Shown here piece by piece: positions 44,720-56,904 of a DNA stretch of 64,000 nucleotides (the first letter of the stretch is position 1; each line of letters begins with the position of its first letter). The notes below the pieces were generated by a model. The model did no database searches, was not told the DNA's origin, and saw only the letters and a program-made list of their open reading frames with translations. Origin of the DNA: Dipylidium caninum (Eukaryota > Platyhelminthes > Cestoda > Cyclophyllidea > Dipylidiidae); the NCBI GenBank assembly GCA_017562135.1, contig QEYB01001173.1, positions 51,626 to 115,625 on the forward strand, given 5' to 3'. Made by a program: the position numbers and the translations under genes.

Positions 44720-46960
44720 CGGCTTTTAACATTTCCCAGTAAGCTTAGATGTCGCACATTACAAATTTCACAGCCATCCGCCGTGATGAGTGTCCTCTGT
44801 GAAATTCGTAGCATGCATTGGCCTTTTGTAATGAAAAAATTAGCAGCTCAAAGTCTTGTCTTTATCTAAGAACGGGATACACTACCTTTGGTAAAAAGTT
44901 AATAATTTGTGCTCCCGTGGTTTTGGAGTGTTTCTCCTACCATCCGCCTCATATTAGCCCTGACCTTTCTTTACCTTGTCGGTCTGCAGCGCAGCGGATG
45001 TGCAGGATCGCCGAGAGGCTGGAGGCTCCCGAATGGGGACTGATTTTGTGCCTGTGTATCTTCTCCAGGTCATAAAGGCTGCACTGCGTGTGCAATCACT
45101 TCTAAAAGTGGAGAACAAGCTAATTCTACTATTTCGTTGCGTGATGATATCCAAGTGGGGCTTAGGGGAACACGTCTCTCATTGTCTGTGGCATTAACCT
45201 CACAACTGTAATTGGGGAACTATGTCCCTTTAAATTAGTAAATTCACACATATCGCTTTAATGACAAGAAGAAACCGAGACACAGTGAAAAATCTCACGT
45301 GGTCTCTCGCCGTTTCCACATTGGGATAGAGACTGGTTGGAGCGTCCATGTTTGTCTGTCACGCATTGGTGGGTCGAAAGATATTTGAGGTTTGTTTTGG
45401 AACACGTCTCGCCGCATCTGTGGCATCCACCTCATATCTGCAATTCATGATGTAAGTCACTTTAAATTAGTAAATTCACATTCATCACTTTGATGTCAAG
45501 AGAAAACGTGGACACAGTCAACATTCTCACGAGGTTTCTCATCGTATTTACATTCGAATAGAGGCCGCTTGCGGCGATCACTCGTGCCTCCAGCCTGATT
45601 TTTCACCGAGTTATTCGGAATCACCTGGAAATCGTTCCATATGTATTTTACGTTACGACTCGTCTCACCGGCCAATGAGAAGTGCGGTTAATAAAAAACA
45701 GTTACAATTACAGAGTCTCAATTGCCTTTGCTTAGAATGCCTTCGGTTGACGCTGAAACTAACTTAGCCTCTGATGGGGAAAATTGCTAACACGGTCGTA
45801 AGTATTGTTCCCTCACATACCAATTCAAGCCGCTTGGTTCTTTCATGCAGATTGGCCAAAGCAATGAGTCGGGACGGGACGGCGGCAAGCGGACCAAAGC
45901 GTTGAAATTCCTTCAGTCCCACTAGCCATGTGTCCTTCTCACATGTGTCCCACCGCTCCACTAAATATGACCGATCGAGGTTGAGGTCAAGATGGACCAA
46001 TGCGGACTTAGTGTTGGTGCGGCCTGCCATACGAGTCGTTAGTGTCAATCACAGCGACCTCTTATGGTGGTTGCCCCTGGCTCTGACTTCCTGTTCTTAA
46101 CGGAGGTAAGAAGCGAGAATGGAAGTGGAACGATCTGCCACCCAACAGGCGCCCTTAAGTCATATCGTAATAACCCAACGGAGGAGGCAATTTCAGATGT
46201 TTATTTTTTCTTTCCATACTTCCCACAAAATGGACTTCTGAGAGTTTAGCATATGAGAATGGGAGACTGAAGTGGGACTTTTCACGGTGCTACTTTACCT
46301 TATGTCCCACGCTACTGGTTTCGTGTGAAAATGTCGAGAGCGGCTTTCTCGAGGCAGACGAAATTGTCTTCTGCCGCCTCCTCTCGATCCTCAACGGCGG
46401 ATACACAGGGCTGCCCGTGACTGTCTCGCAGCACACCGAGTTATGTGGAGTGCGGCAACTCTGCCAGTGCCCCAATCGCGGATGTTTTCATCTCGGCTGG
46501 GCACTTACCCGGCCGTTGAGGCTGGTGGTGAGACATGAAGCAGAGCATCAGAAACGTCGGAGGCGGGAGACGGAGTCAGGCACATGACAGCAGCACATGG
46601 TGTTACTGAATTCGGAGTGGTAGACAGACTAGGGAGTTTGTGCGGAAGAAGTCATCCGGTTATTTTGCTAATTAACTGACTTATTTAGCGTGGAATGACA
46701 CGTCGGTAGCAGTTTCAAATAGGTTGAGGAAATGAGAGGAAGTTTGTCGTGCGTCTCAGGTTACCTTCTACCTTCCAAAAATTTTTCCTCCCGTTGTGAA
46801 GCAATGAATTTCATTTGGAGCACACCACGTCCTCTTATATTCTACTATCATCTTTCCGATGACAACAAATTAGACTTTTGCTCGAATGAAAACTACTGCG
46901 CTAAACAGATTAGGAGAATATCTCACTGTGCCATAAGCCTTCTTCTCCACTTTCCAGTTC
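44720..46960. other. IR2 spacer, right part
   Basis: Holds the tandem repeat at about 45148-45590. Otherwise only short frames without recognisable domains (for example 45764-46048, -). No gene is assigned. Confidence 0.4.
45148..45590 (+). repeat. Two-copy tandem repeat, period about 232 bp
   Basis: CACGTCTC followed by CTGTGGCAT, then TTTAAATTAGTAAATTCACA, occurs at 45171 and again at 45403 with moderate divergence between units. Shorter relatives occur at 29115-29280 and 34080-34150 (and the mirrored IR1 position near 27620), so the unit is a local dispersed element of the peptide region. Confidence 0.7.
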
Positions 46961-48180
46961 ACGTCATTTGGTTTGCTCCAGCAGGTTCCACACTTCTCAG
47001 TTGGCAATTAATATTGCCGGAAGGAGGTCAACCTTACCCAAAATGCAGTGGATCGCCCTGAGCCTCGCCACCTATCTGCCCTGCTGCCACGTCTTAGCGC
47101 TTCTCCCGAGCTGTCCGACAGCATTGGTACGACCAAGATCTCCACTAGAATTGCTTAGCGCACGCGTTGAACGGTCCCATATCGCTGGAAGGTGCCGCAT
47201 GCTTACTGGGTGGAAGTGAAGAGAGTAGAGAGTATTCCCCTACTCCAGACAGAGCTGACAGTATTCAACCGAGGCTGGGGGAGCTGGGAGTAGCCCTCCT
47301 GCAAGTCCTCACGTTCACTCATATTTAACTGAGTCTGCTCCCGAAATGGTGCAAATCTCTTAGTGAAAAATGAACTTCAGATGACTTGCACAAACTTTCA
47401 TCGGACCAGAGTCTGTTAGGCTCAAGCGGAGCAATGTTGGCAGGCCCGACAAATACCCTACGTCGAGTCACAGTGGGGTGCCTTGAAGTAGTCACTGAAA
47501 CACAGAAAGTCTGACAAAGTGGAACTGGTGAGAACGGGCACAGACTGAGGCGTAGATGCTTGCCACGGCCAGGAAGGGGACTCCGATTGAATTCTGTCTG
47601 CCTATCAGCCTATCACCTAAGAAGCAACAAGTGCCGACCCACTTGACTCCTACCTCCAACTCATTTACGGAAAGGCGTCCGGCGGAGAACGGAATTGGCA
47701 GTCGCGTAAATCTGCCACGGATAAAGGGACGCATCTGCGATATCGTCAGTCAACCAAATCAAGCCTACTAAGCTGCCCGAAGGGATGCCAACGGAGCGGA
47801 GTAGCGCCTGACTAATGACTTCACTGGCGTTCTTCGCTGCCTACTAACTTCTCTTTCCGCACGACTCCCCCTGACTGAGAGACCTCATGATCATTTGAAT
47901 GCTCGCGACTGCACATCCCAACCTAACTCCTCGAGGCGATTGGAGGAGGGGCGGGGCGGGGCGGTGAGAGCGAGCGTCGAGCTTCGCAGCACTCATGAAC
48001 ACCTTCTTCGCATCGACGTGTGGATGGAAGGGTTTCAGGTCGAATCTAACGAACCCTTCAACGCGCGCCTATGAGGAAGCTCCACGTGGCTAGAAAGCAG
48101 TTTATGTGGTAGTGTTAGAGTGCTCTATTCCCCATCTACCCCATGTGGTGATTAAAATAAGAGAAAAAAATTGACTGCTG
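46961..48180 (-). repeat. Inverted repeat IR2, right arm (about 1.2 kb)
   Basis: Reverse complement of 37977-39184. Weaker similarity to the sequence downstream of copies 1 and 3 continues past 48180 to about 48205 (ATCTCTTTAAGAAG against ACCTCTTTAAAG), then ends. No peptide ORF is found beyond it, so this unit seems to have kept only the 3' flank. Confidence 0.92.
48036..48055 (-). promoter_or_regulatory. Conserved 3'-flank element, copy 4
   Basis: The minus strand reads GGTTCGTTAGATTCGACCTG, as in the three other units, but here with no peptide ORF upstream. Confidence 0.6.
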
Positions 48181-51100
48181 ATTGTCAATGGAATCTCTTT
48201 AAGAAGCCCAGCGGCCGAGGCAGGGTGATGCACTTTTTGGAACCAAGCAGTCGCCGACCACCCGCGAGGAATGCCAGCCACTGTGCATGCTGCAATGTTC
48301 AGCGTCATATGCGCCGGCAAAATGGCCCGACCTGCTCACCAACACAGAGGGCACCAGGTCCAATCAAACGCGCTCACACAGCAACCCCGGTGCTCTAATT
48401 CATCGCATTGCTGGCCATCTTCCCCCCATCTGCCCACCGGCGGTCATGGCGCTGACACGACCTTTTCAGGTGGTAGACAAATTGGCCAGCTCAGCATTCA
48501 GTGGTGCGGTGGGCTGTTTCGCTTCAGGTGTGTGGAGATGATTTAGTGCACGGTGAGTTTCAATGTAATGCTCCTCGTCAAGGTCTATGGTTTCGATTGC
48601 TTAACAATTAGCCATCTGAGGATGGTGGAGCCTCCTGAGGCGTGTTGCAATCGCCTTACCGCCGGGCTCAACAAGGCGACGAGAGCCATCTGAATGTTGG
48701 AAATCTCTTTACCTCTGGTCACTAATCCCCAAAAATTCTGCCTCGGAAACTAAGAATTAGACGACCTTAGGAAGGTGAACTCAACCTGTGCACTGAAACT
48801 CTACCATTCATCACCGATCATCGTTACAATGTTGGCTCCACTTTTGTGACCTACACGCGCGAGTTGTGGTGATTCCTGCGTATAATCGAATCCGAACGGG
48901 GTAATTGTGAGTGTGGCATCACAGGAAAGGGGACGAGATCTAAAGAGTCTCTCCTCTATCGCGCATTTGCGGTGCACTAGGGGTTCCTTCTTCATCTGCG
49001 TTGTGATCCACGTCATGCGCATTTGCGTGCTAGATAATTACATGAAGGTTTGTCCGTCTCCCAACACCAATCAAACCATTTCGAAGAAAACATTGGAAGT
49101 GACAAAGTATCAGTTCTAAGTATGGCAACAATTACACTTTGAATTCTCGATTCTGTCGCATGGTGGCAATAAGAGCATTCGGCCTTCCACGATAGAGGCC
49201 TCCGCTCAACATCTTGTCCGTCTTTCTCCATCCACACTGGTGGCGGTGAAGTCACTAGGCGCGAAGAGAATAGTGTAAAGCGTGAAGTACCCGAGAAGAC
49301 AGAGTGCAGTCACAGTAGAGTATATGGAACCAACTGACTTATACCAAAATGTAGCAAATGATTGCAACTGATACTGTGTAGATAGTTAGGAGACTCTGCT
49401 GTGCTCTGATTTGATGTTCTCTGGTTCATCGTCTCCTTGGTGGCGGAGAGATCCGCAATAAGTCCACTTTCGACCGCATCTTCCAATTTCATACGTGAGG
49501 AAAGATGATAATTGACTCAATGACGTGCCTAAAGGCAATCGGCTGGTGGGACTAGGGGCTCTCGTTCTCGCAGTGGATGTAAGTTTGCGTGTTGCGTACG
49601 AATAAACGCAGTTCGAATTGTTGACGACCGACAATGAACGCCTATTCTCGTGACCACTGCATTCCCTCATCGTGCGAAGCGACTCAAATGTATGGCTTCT
49701 GCTTGGCGAAGAGAACAAGGAAGAATAGGGCGTAGACATTGTGAGATCACTGCGGGTCACGGAAAGAGACCATTGAAAGGTCTTTTCTCGCGTCAGTGGG
49801 CTGTTTCGTCGAGAAAGCGAGTTGGCATCCTTTTAAGAAGAGTTGTTACCCTCTTTACTTTCGGAAATGTGGGTGAGAATCACCAATTCAAATTTCACCC
49901 TACCATGCTAGCGCGTGAGAATCGCCCTACCTGGCAAAAAAAAGGCTCTTACACCAGCGATTCGCATTTCGTCGGCTCTTCAAAATACGCGGTATTCGCG
50001 TTGGAGTGAGAAATGGTCATTGGCGTTGAGAGCCTCCGTCGCGACTGAGTGGACGGATCCAGGCTTAGTGGTAGGCCCGTTCCTAATTAATTAGGATGTT
50101 TATTGCATGTTGGTGAAATTGGGATGAGGTTAAAAGATCTACTTGGATTTTAGTATGTGCTTATTGTCGGTACAGCACTGAAAATCATTCTGGCCGGGTA
50201 GGGCAAGCTGAGAAGTGGTGTCCAATGCCTCACAGTTTTTGGAAGGATGACTGACGAAATATGGAATGGTGCATTTCGTGAGCAAACTAGTTGCGCGTAT
50301 TCAAAGATAAAGAGGCGAACTTCTGTAAAGGATAACTAGAACAACGTGACAAGACGGGCAGATATAGGCTTTCGGTCGGCCCACAGTCCTGGAGAGTTGC
50401 AGCAGCGGGGATTTTGCGAAGGGGTGGCGATAGAAGCTAATGAGGATGGCAAGTTTTGAGACATTCAGACTGGACGCTGCTAGAGAGCCAATTCATTCTT
50501 TCTAGTCGGTACTTTGTTGCATTAGTTTGCAAATTGTCACCTTCTTCATTATTAGGAAAATTTAGTGTAGAGCGTTTGAAAATCTACATTACTGAGGAGT
50601 TCCCTAGCTGGTTTCGCCTGGTTGGCGAAGGTTTTAATGGGACTCTTGAAGGCAAAATTATGTTAATCGGAAATCGGAGGATTAGCTGTCAGCCATGGCC
50701 ATAAGCCAGTTGCAAATCTCAGTCCGCGGTTTCTCTTTCGATCGGTTTGAAGTCTTAGACGGCAGAACATTGAATTTTTGTCCCTAATGTTTTCCTTATT
50801 AAAAACTTCTTATAACCAAATATTAAAGTATGTTGTGTAGTCATTAATAAATATTACCGCAAACCTGTATTTTACGTTAACTGATATCTTCTTGGTTTAT
50901 ACACGATGCAATACAAATATTTTGTTGTGTAGATTCTGAAGGCCTTGGGCAAAGCTTCCTAGTGCGCGACATTCATTCGTGTACACATAACCTAAGGTAA
51001 ATGACGCAGTGACAAGGTCCTACTACTCTGAAGCTAAAACGTTGCCGTCGCATAGCTTTAAAGTATGAGACTTTTGTTTTAAAATAGATCGCTTGAATTA

Positions 51101-51247
51101 CCCATTGGAGGGAGTGAATAGGGACAATTTTTGTAGAACGCAAGAATTGTATATAAAGGCTCCTATTGTTTATAACACGAAGTGCTATGCCTTAAATTTT
51201 ATTGTCACTATTTAACTCTTTGGAATGATGACGAACAGTCTGGCTAT
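48181..51247. other. Intergenic stretch without an assigned gene
   Basis: Short open frames only. One piece near 50560-50700 (+), after a CATTATTAG acceptor, reads in a protein-like way (ERLKIYITEEFPSWFRLVGE) and could be an upstream exon of the next gene or an old insert. Phase could not be linked. Upstream exons of the IQCK-like gene may lie in this stretch. Confidence 0.35.
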
Positions 51248-52530
51248 ATGCATTCCCTCGACTTTCTGCCGGTGGATGTCCTTTTAAAGATACTTAAACG
51301 TATACCTGAGGAACTTACTCCGCACAGTTCGTCCCATGTGAACATTAGTACTGGTAACCTTATTTATCTTACGATACATTTACAGTAGATGACGATTTCG
51401 AGCCGTTTATGTACCTGAAGACCAGAATTATCCCAACTCTTCAGTCTACTTTACTAAAACTGTTAGATCAGGTCTCAGCCCAGGATGTTCTTCTCGTACG
51501 TATTGCGGAATTTAGTAGCACGGTTTGTGTTAATAGATAGCATCAGTTAGCATTGCAGTGCCCCAATGATGGTTGTTCTGATTTTTCTATACAAATTGAC
51601 ACTTACTAAAGTGCTCTCTGTCAGTTTTAATATGTATTCCTTCGTGTCGGATTACCTGGGATGGCCTTTGTTTATCTGTTCATACTTTTGTCCTAGAAAC
51701 ATCACTCTGCCTTTGATGCTCTTAATTATTTCACGTTGGAACTGTACCGAAATAATCCTTCAAAAAAAGAAAGACTTAACACTGTGAGAAGTATGGAAGA
51801 TATTCCGTGGGTTGTCGAGTGCTGGAAGTCCCATCCTCCGACACGAAAGCCTCTCAACTGGTATCTGACTTTTGCAGAGGCCGCCACTATAATCCAAAAG
51901 CACTGGCGAGCATTTATGGTAATTTTAAATGAACTTGCTACACGTCGCGTTTACTCGACGAGTCGAGCGACTGCGAAAACTTATAGTCACTAACCTGAAT
52001 AGATGTCTGCGGCCTGTTTCTCCGCTGAATTACTTGCCATCGAGAGAACACAGCTCTTCCGTTTTGTGGTGGATACTTTGTGGATGACACTCTGTCTTCT
52101 AAATACCACATAGTTGTCCATTGCGCATCACAGATGATGTCGTTATCCACGAAGGCTCTAGCTCGCACTCGTTCATCCTTAACCTCTGTCCAAATTGACT
52201 TGTGAGTGGCTTAATGATAGTGCGAAACCTTCGAGTCGTAATGGCATGGTTGTTTTAGGCAGTATTGGCACTTTCAAATTTCATTATAATGATAACAGCG
52301 CATGGAGTAATATAATCTTTGAAGAGGACTAAACGCCTTCTCGGTTAGGGTTGGTATTTCTTACGACGGATTTTTGCGGCGTTGCAGGTTACCGAGCCTT
52401 GGTAGTACTAGGTGCCGATTATCTACTACATTATTTTCTCAAGGTGAGGCGACAGAAAGAGGTGCAGGAACTGCGTAATTGGCAGCGAGAATGGAGGGCG
52501 CAAATCGCTCAGGAGACTTTGTCCAGCTGA
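51248..52530 (+). CDS. IQCK-like IQ-motif protein
   Basis: Exons: 51248 (or further upstream) to 51353, 51386-51495, 51697-51918 and 52444-52530, all in agreeing phase. The first intron is 32 nt. Segments match the vertebrate IQ-motif-containing protein K layout in order: YLKTRIIPTLQSTLLKLLD, then KHHSAFDALNYFTLELYRNN, DIPWVVECWKSHPPTRKPL, EAATIIQKHWRAFM across the splice to VRRQ (the IQ motif, a calmodulin-binding helix), and KEVQELRNWQREWRAQ at the C-terminus. The readable product is 174 residues, shorter than vertebrate IQCK, mainly at the N-terminus, so one or more 5' exons are probably missing. AATAAA follows near 52609. IQCK is associated with cilia and sperm flagella in animals; role here is by analogy. 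Confidence 0.78.
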
Positions 52531-54474
52531 CCATTCCATCCAACCTCGAGGAGGATGGGTTTGTGCATCTTGATTGTCCCGTTTCGCGCCCCTTTTTTCG
52601 GTCTACATTAATAAACTGTGGTTAAAACGCATTTGTTTGTTTTGAAGAGGGGATAATTTTTCTTCTTGACCATCATGCTTTACTCCACATGCAGGTGTTA
52701 TCAGTTCTTATAGCACTTGCTTGATTGTTCTATCGTTTCAGCAAAAAATCTGAAATTCGCGATGTGTACCCTTCTTCTAAGACCTTTGTCCACCTCGTAT
52801 CCCGATGGCTAGCACCAGTCGTATAAGGCATCTGGCTAAGAGGTATTCATCAAACAACCGTCACGATAAAAACGGTTGCTGAGAGAATTTATACGATATA
52901 CTTCTTTCGTATCGTGTTTTCCACTGATAAATGGCGTGCAGAGCCATTTTCCTCTTTTGCCTTTGGCGCAGAGAAAAGTACGTGGACGGCTGATGATACT
53001 GTGGCAAATTTTCGTTACCAAGGCGGATGACTGGTCGACGGCAAAGAGAGAACACTGCGTACAAATGACAACTTTAGCCTTAATAAGGCTGAGCTCAAGA
53101 ACGGTAGCGACTGAGAAGTTCTGTTTTGTTACTTTTATTCGGTTGCTCCTCAGCTGGGAAGCAGGCGAGACCGATTCAGGGCTGTCTTCAAAACCCCTCC
53201 ACAAAAATGTCTGCGGGGTGGGTAGAAGAGACGAAGGCGATGGAGGTGGTGCTGGGAGAAGGAGACGATACGATGCCTGCTGGCGATCGGCTTCTTAGAA
53301 AAGAGTAGTACAATGAAGAAAAGCGGAGATTTTGAGGCCGAATATATCGGCTGCGTGGACATGACTGGTCACCGAACACACAGGCGCTTTTCGGGCAATT
53401 GGCTTCGTTTAATCTTTAATTTACATTTATGAAATTTAATAAAAGGACAGTGTGAAGATAACCAGTTAAAAAAGAGTATTCCCTAAAGTATGTATAATAT
53501 CAAGCTGAAAGTATTCAGGGAGTATGACTAGGGATCAAATGATTAAATAATTGTATTATATATTGTAAAAACAAAAATCTTTGGTACTGAAAAGTACAGG
53601 GCATTGTGCAGATAAAGGAACCAGTTATATTTCAAGCAATCAAGACTAATTTGCTCATACCCTATTGCTAATAGATTATAAGTTAACATGGCAGGAAGAT
53701 AACTCTTTTCTACAGTGCTAATGTGAAGTAGAATGAATCAAGTTGAAGGGCCTGTGTGGTCTCGTTCAAAGATGCAACCGGGTAATAAAAAACTAGTGCT
53801 TTCGCCATTGCGACTCGAAAGCAATGTGACCACAAGTAAGGGAAAGAGGGATGTTGGTTGTTAGGAAAGGAAGGGAATTAGACGTTGGTGTTATAGAATC
53901 AAAGAAGAATTGAAAGTAGCTTTGATCGATAAATCTCTTTAACGAGTCGTTTACTTTGGCGATAGAGCAGAAGATTAAAATGGTGGTAGAATGGGACTGT
54001 GCACGTCACAAACAACTGCTAAATTAGGCTCCCTCTGGCTAACTGTAGGAATTACATTAGTTGCCTACTCATATATGCTTCATTTTTTGGGATTGCATTT
54101 TTTAAATGCTGAAATGCCGGACTCCGTATAACTTTGTGATTAAGCGCTGCCATATGGGCACTAAATCGCAACGCTTTGGCCTCACTAACTAGAAAGAAAA
54201 AATTTCCGCTTCAATCAAAAATGTCGTAGAACGCCGTGTTCTTAAACTAGCAAAATTGCATCAAAACCGTAAAGCAATTTTTTGACTGTACGCATTTTGT
54301 TTTAACTGTCAGTATATTGTCCGCCGTCATGAGGTCGTTTGTCAGCCCTCTTGCTTGGACCGCCTCTTTGTGACGATCTGGGGCTAGTTTCAGTACCTCC
54401 AGGAATTAAATATTCTTATTTTTTGTTGCTGGATTATTTGGGGAGCCGTTTTTAACGAAATAATAGGGGAGGCG
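52531..54474. other. Intergenic stretch between the IQCK-like and RBM18-like genes
   Basis: Begins with the IQCK-like 3' untranslated region (ATTAATAAACTG near 52607). The remainder is AT-rich from about 53.4 kb and holds only short frames without recognisable content. The RBM18-like promoter should lie before 54475; no TATA box stands out. Confidence 0.4.
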
Positions 54475-56904
54475 ATGGACGACCATACTCACGAAGACAA
54501 GGTTGACCCCCGGCGAGTATGGCTGGCAAACCTGCCTCCCAAGTCAACCGAGTTTGCGGTTCTGCAATTGGTTAGGCCATTTGGCAAGATTTTGGACTTT
54601 AACTTCCCTGTGCACCAGTCCGGCGGACCTTTACAGGGTTCTACTCTCGGCTATTGTTTTGTTACATTTTCTACGGAAGCATCCGCCCTTATGGCAATGA
54701 AGAGGTTGGTCTGGTATTATCCACTGCAGTTCTCAAAGCAGTAATTGCCCATGTATTTTATTGGAAATAGGCCTTGTTATTGGTATTTGAGGGAGTTTAC
54801 TTGGCGTATTCTATTGTCGACTCGGTTTTGTTGCTGTTGCACTGAACATACCAGTGGCTTTTTCACCCAGTATGCCTGTTTTGTCATTATCTTGGATTTA
54901 GCTTCCATGCACTATGTCGTATGTCTTTGCAAACTTGCTATTTATTATGAGATCGGCGACATTGATAACCCATTTGGCATGTTTGTGTTAATTATACTAT
55001 AAATGATCTTGATCATATTTTATATTCAGTCGGTTAGCTTTACTTACCAGTATTTTGGCTTAATAAGTGCGACACGCGTCCCTAAGTGAAGTTTCGTGGA
55101 TTTTCTCTTTGTCAATTTGGCCTATTAATCCAAGACAATGATTACTGAATGACAGTTTTTGCTATTTCCCTCGTTGTGTTATTTCACACTATCTGGCGGC
55201 TGGAACATTTCACTATCACCATCTCGATACTAAACAACTGTCAACCCAGATGTTAACTTGAAAATCAGAGGAGGATAGAAATGCCTAAATTACGAATGCA
55301 TTTAATCTCTATTTGTAAAGTCTCAATGGGCGAACATTCTGTGGCGCGGTGCTCTCGACGGAGCGTGCGCGACCAACTCGGGAAGCGATGGCTCAATGGC
55401 GTGAAGCGTGTAAAGAGGCGCAACGGGCGCGTATTGAGGCGGAGAGGCAACGACGGGAAGAGGAAGTAGCTCGGCGACTTACTGACCCCACCCCCATTAC
55501 AAATTCATCAGCCCTCCTCACCACCGTGACGCCTTTAACCAGTGGCAATGATGATGAGAACCGTCGGTAAGTAATGTATAGTCACTCATGAAACCGCCTT
55601 CATGCTCTTATACAGGTGGTTTGAAGGGTTAATTCCATATTTCTTGTGCTCATGGTCGCAGATTTTTGCCTTTTTAACCTAACATTATTGGTAACCACCA
55701 TCTTGATTTGTGTGCTTTCCCTTCTCTTTTCTTTGTGCTGATCGCGGCCCTACGCCTCGACGCAGCTCCGAGACATCCACAGATCATCCACCTCTCTACC
55801 TGACCTCTACGGCAAGCTTGGATTAGTTTCAGCTAAATCGACTACTCGGTCCCCACCTCCCTTAAGTGAGTTTTTCGTCTTTCAGGCCTATTCGTTTTTT
55901 CTAATTAATGCTGATCTACTTGGTTGGGTCTTTACGTTGATGGCCTCCCTCTTCATTACATATCGCGTTTTCTTGCTCACTTTGATTTCACTTTCATTAT
56001 CTTCTACTCCGCAATTTCAGCTTTGGGTATTGTGTAGACGCGGTGATGTATTAATGGGTTTAGAATAATCGATTTCATGAATGATTTCTCAAACAGGCTC
56101 TGGAGTAGAAAAACGGGTCGAGGACAGTTTGCTGAGTTTATGAATGTGTTAGGGGTAAGAGAGTTTAAGGACTAGGGGATCCCGTTTAAGTCCATGACAT
56201 TAAGATTAAAAGCTGATGAATGGAGGAGTGAACGCTCGCGCGGTCGTAGTAATATAATTGGCGAGTGGAAATGCGCTATAATAAGCTGTTTACTGGGTCA
56301 AAAGTCGGTTGAAAAAGGTTCCACATATAGTTCTATTTTTTTCATTATCGGTTTTTCTTAGATCGAGCTCATGTACCGAAATGATAAAAATATGGTGAAA
56401 TTAAGTATGGTCTACAATTGCTGGATAACTCGAGACCATCTTGGTTGACAAAATCAAGCATTATACCATACTTGGCTCGTCCAAACTGCACGATGAGGTC
56501 GTGGAATAGGTAAATAAGTAAATCCAGGTAAATGTCGACTGTGATGATTCAAATAAAACGTCCCTTCGGAACATGTAAACATGTCCATAGCGAGTGGGAA
56601 ATTAGTCGGTAATCAGAATGTTTAAAAGCTGCTTCATCATCATTCATCTCAAACAGAACTAAGCCGTGCTCAGAAGAGGCAGGCAGTGCGACGCATTGAG
56701 GCGGCGTTGCGTAGCACTTCCCAAATCGCAGTTCAGCCGGCGATTTTGAGGTCCGCGGAGGAGAAGCGGCAGCAACAACCGCACCCTCTCGTAGCGGCTT
56801 TGCTGGCAGGGGGGAAACGGCAACAGACGGGAGGCGACAGACGCCAGCGCGGCGGAAGTTGTGCTGGCGGTACCCACCGCTTCAATCCCTATTTCCGTCC
56901 CTGA
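54475..56904 (+). CDS. RBM18-like RNA-binding protein (single RRM)
   Basis: Four exons: 54475-54704, 55321-55566, 55783-55865 and 56657-56904, giving 268 residues in one frame. The RRM domain occupies roughly residues 14-95. RNP2 is VWLANL, RNP1 is LGYCFVTF, and FGKILDFNFPVHQSGG between them matches the RBM18-type insertion. The domain closes with SLNGRTFCGAVLSTERAR across the first splice. After it come a charged helix (EAQRARIEAERQRREEEVAR), a Ser/Pro-rich linker with STSLPDLYGKLGLVSAK, and a basic C-terminal region (RAQKRQAVRRIEAALR) ending FNPYFRP. The acceptor at 55782 was chosen over one 17 nt upstream because only it avoids a stop. RBM18 is a small nuclear protein of poorly known function; RNA binding is inferred from the RRM. 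The protein is longer than vertebrate RBM18 through low-complexity linkers. Confidence 0.85.

Noticed and set aside
24085..48180. CRISPR-like or bacterial operon interpretation of the repeats
   Set aside because: The window has spliceosomal introns, TATA boxes and poly(A) signals. The repeats are kilobase-scale inverted copies, not short spaced direct repeats.
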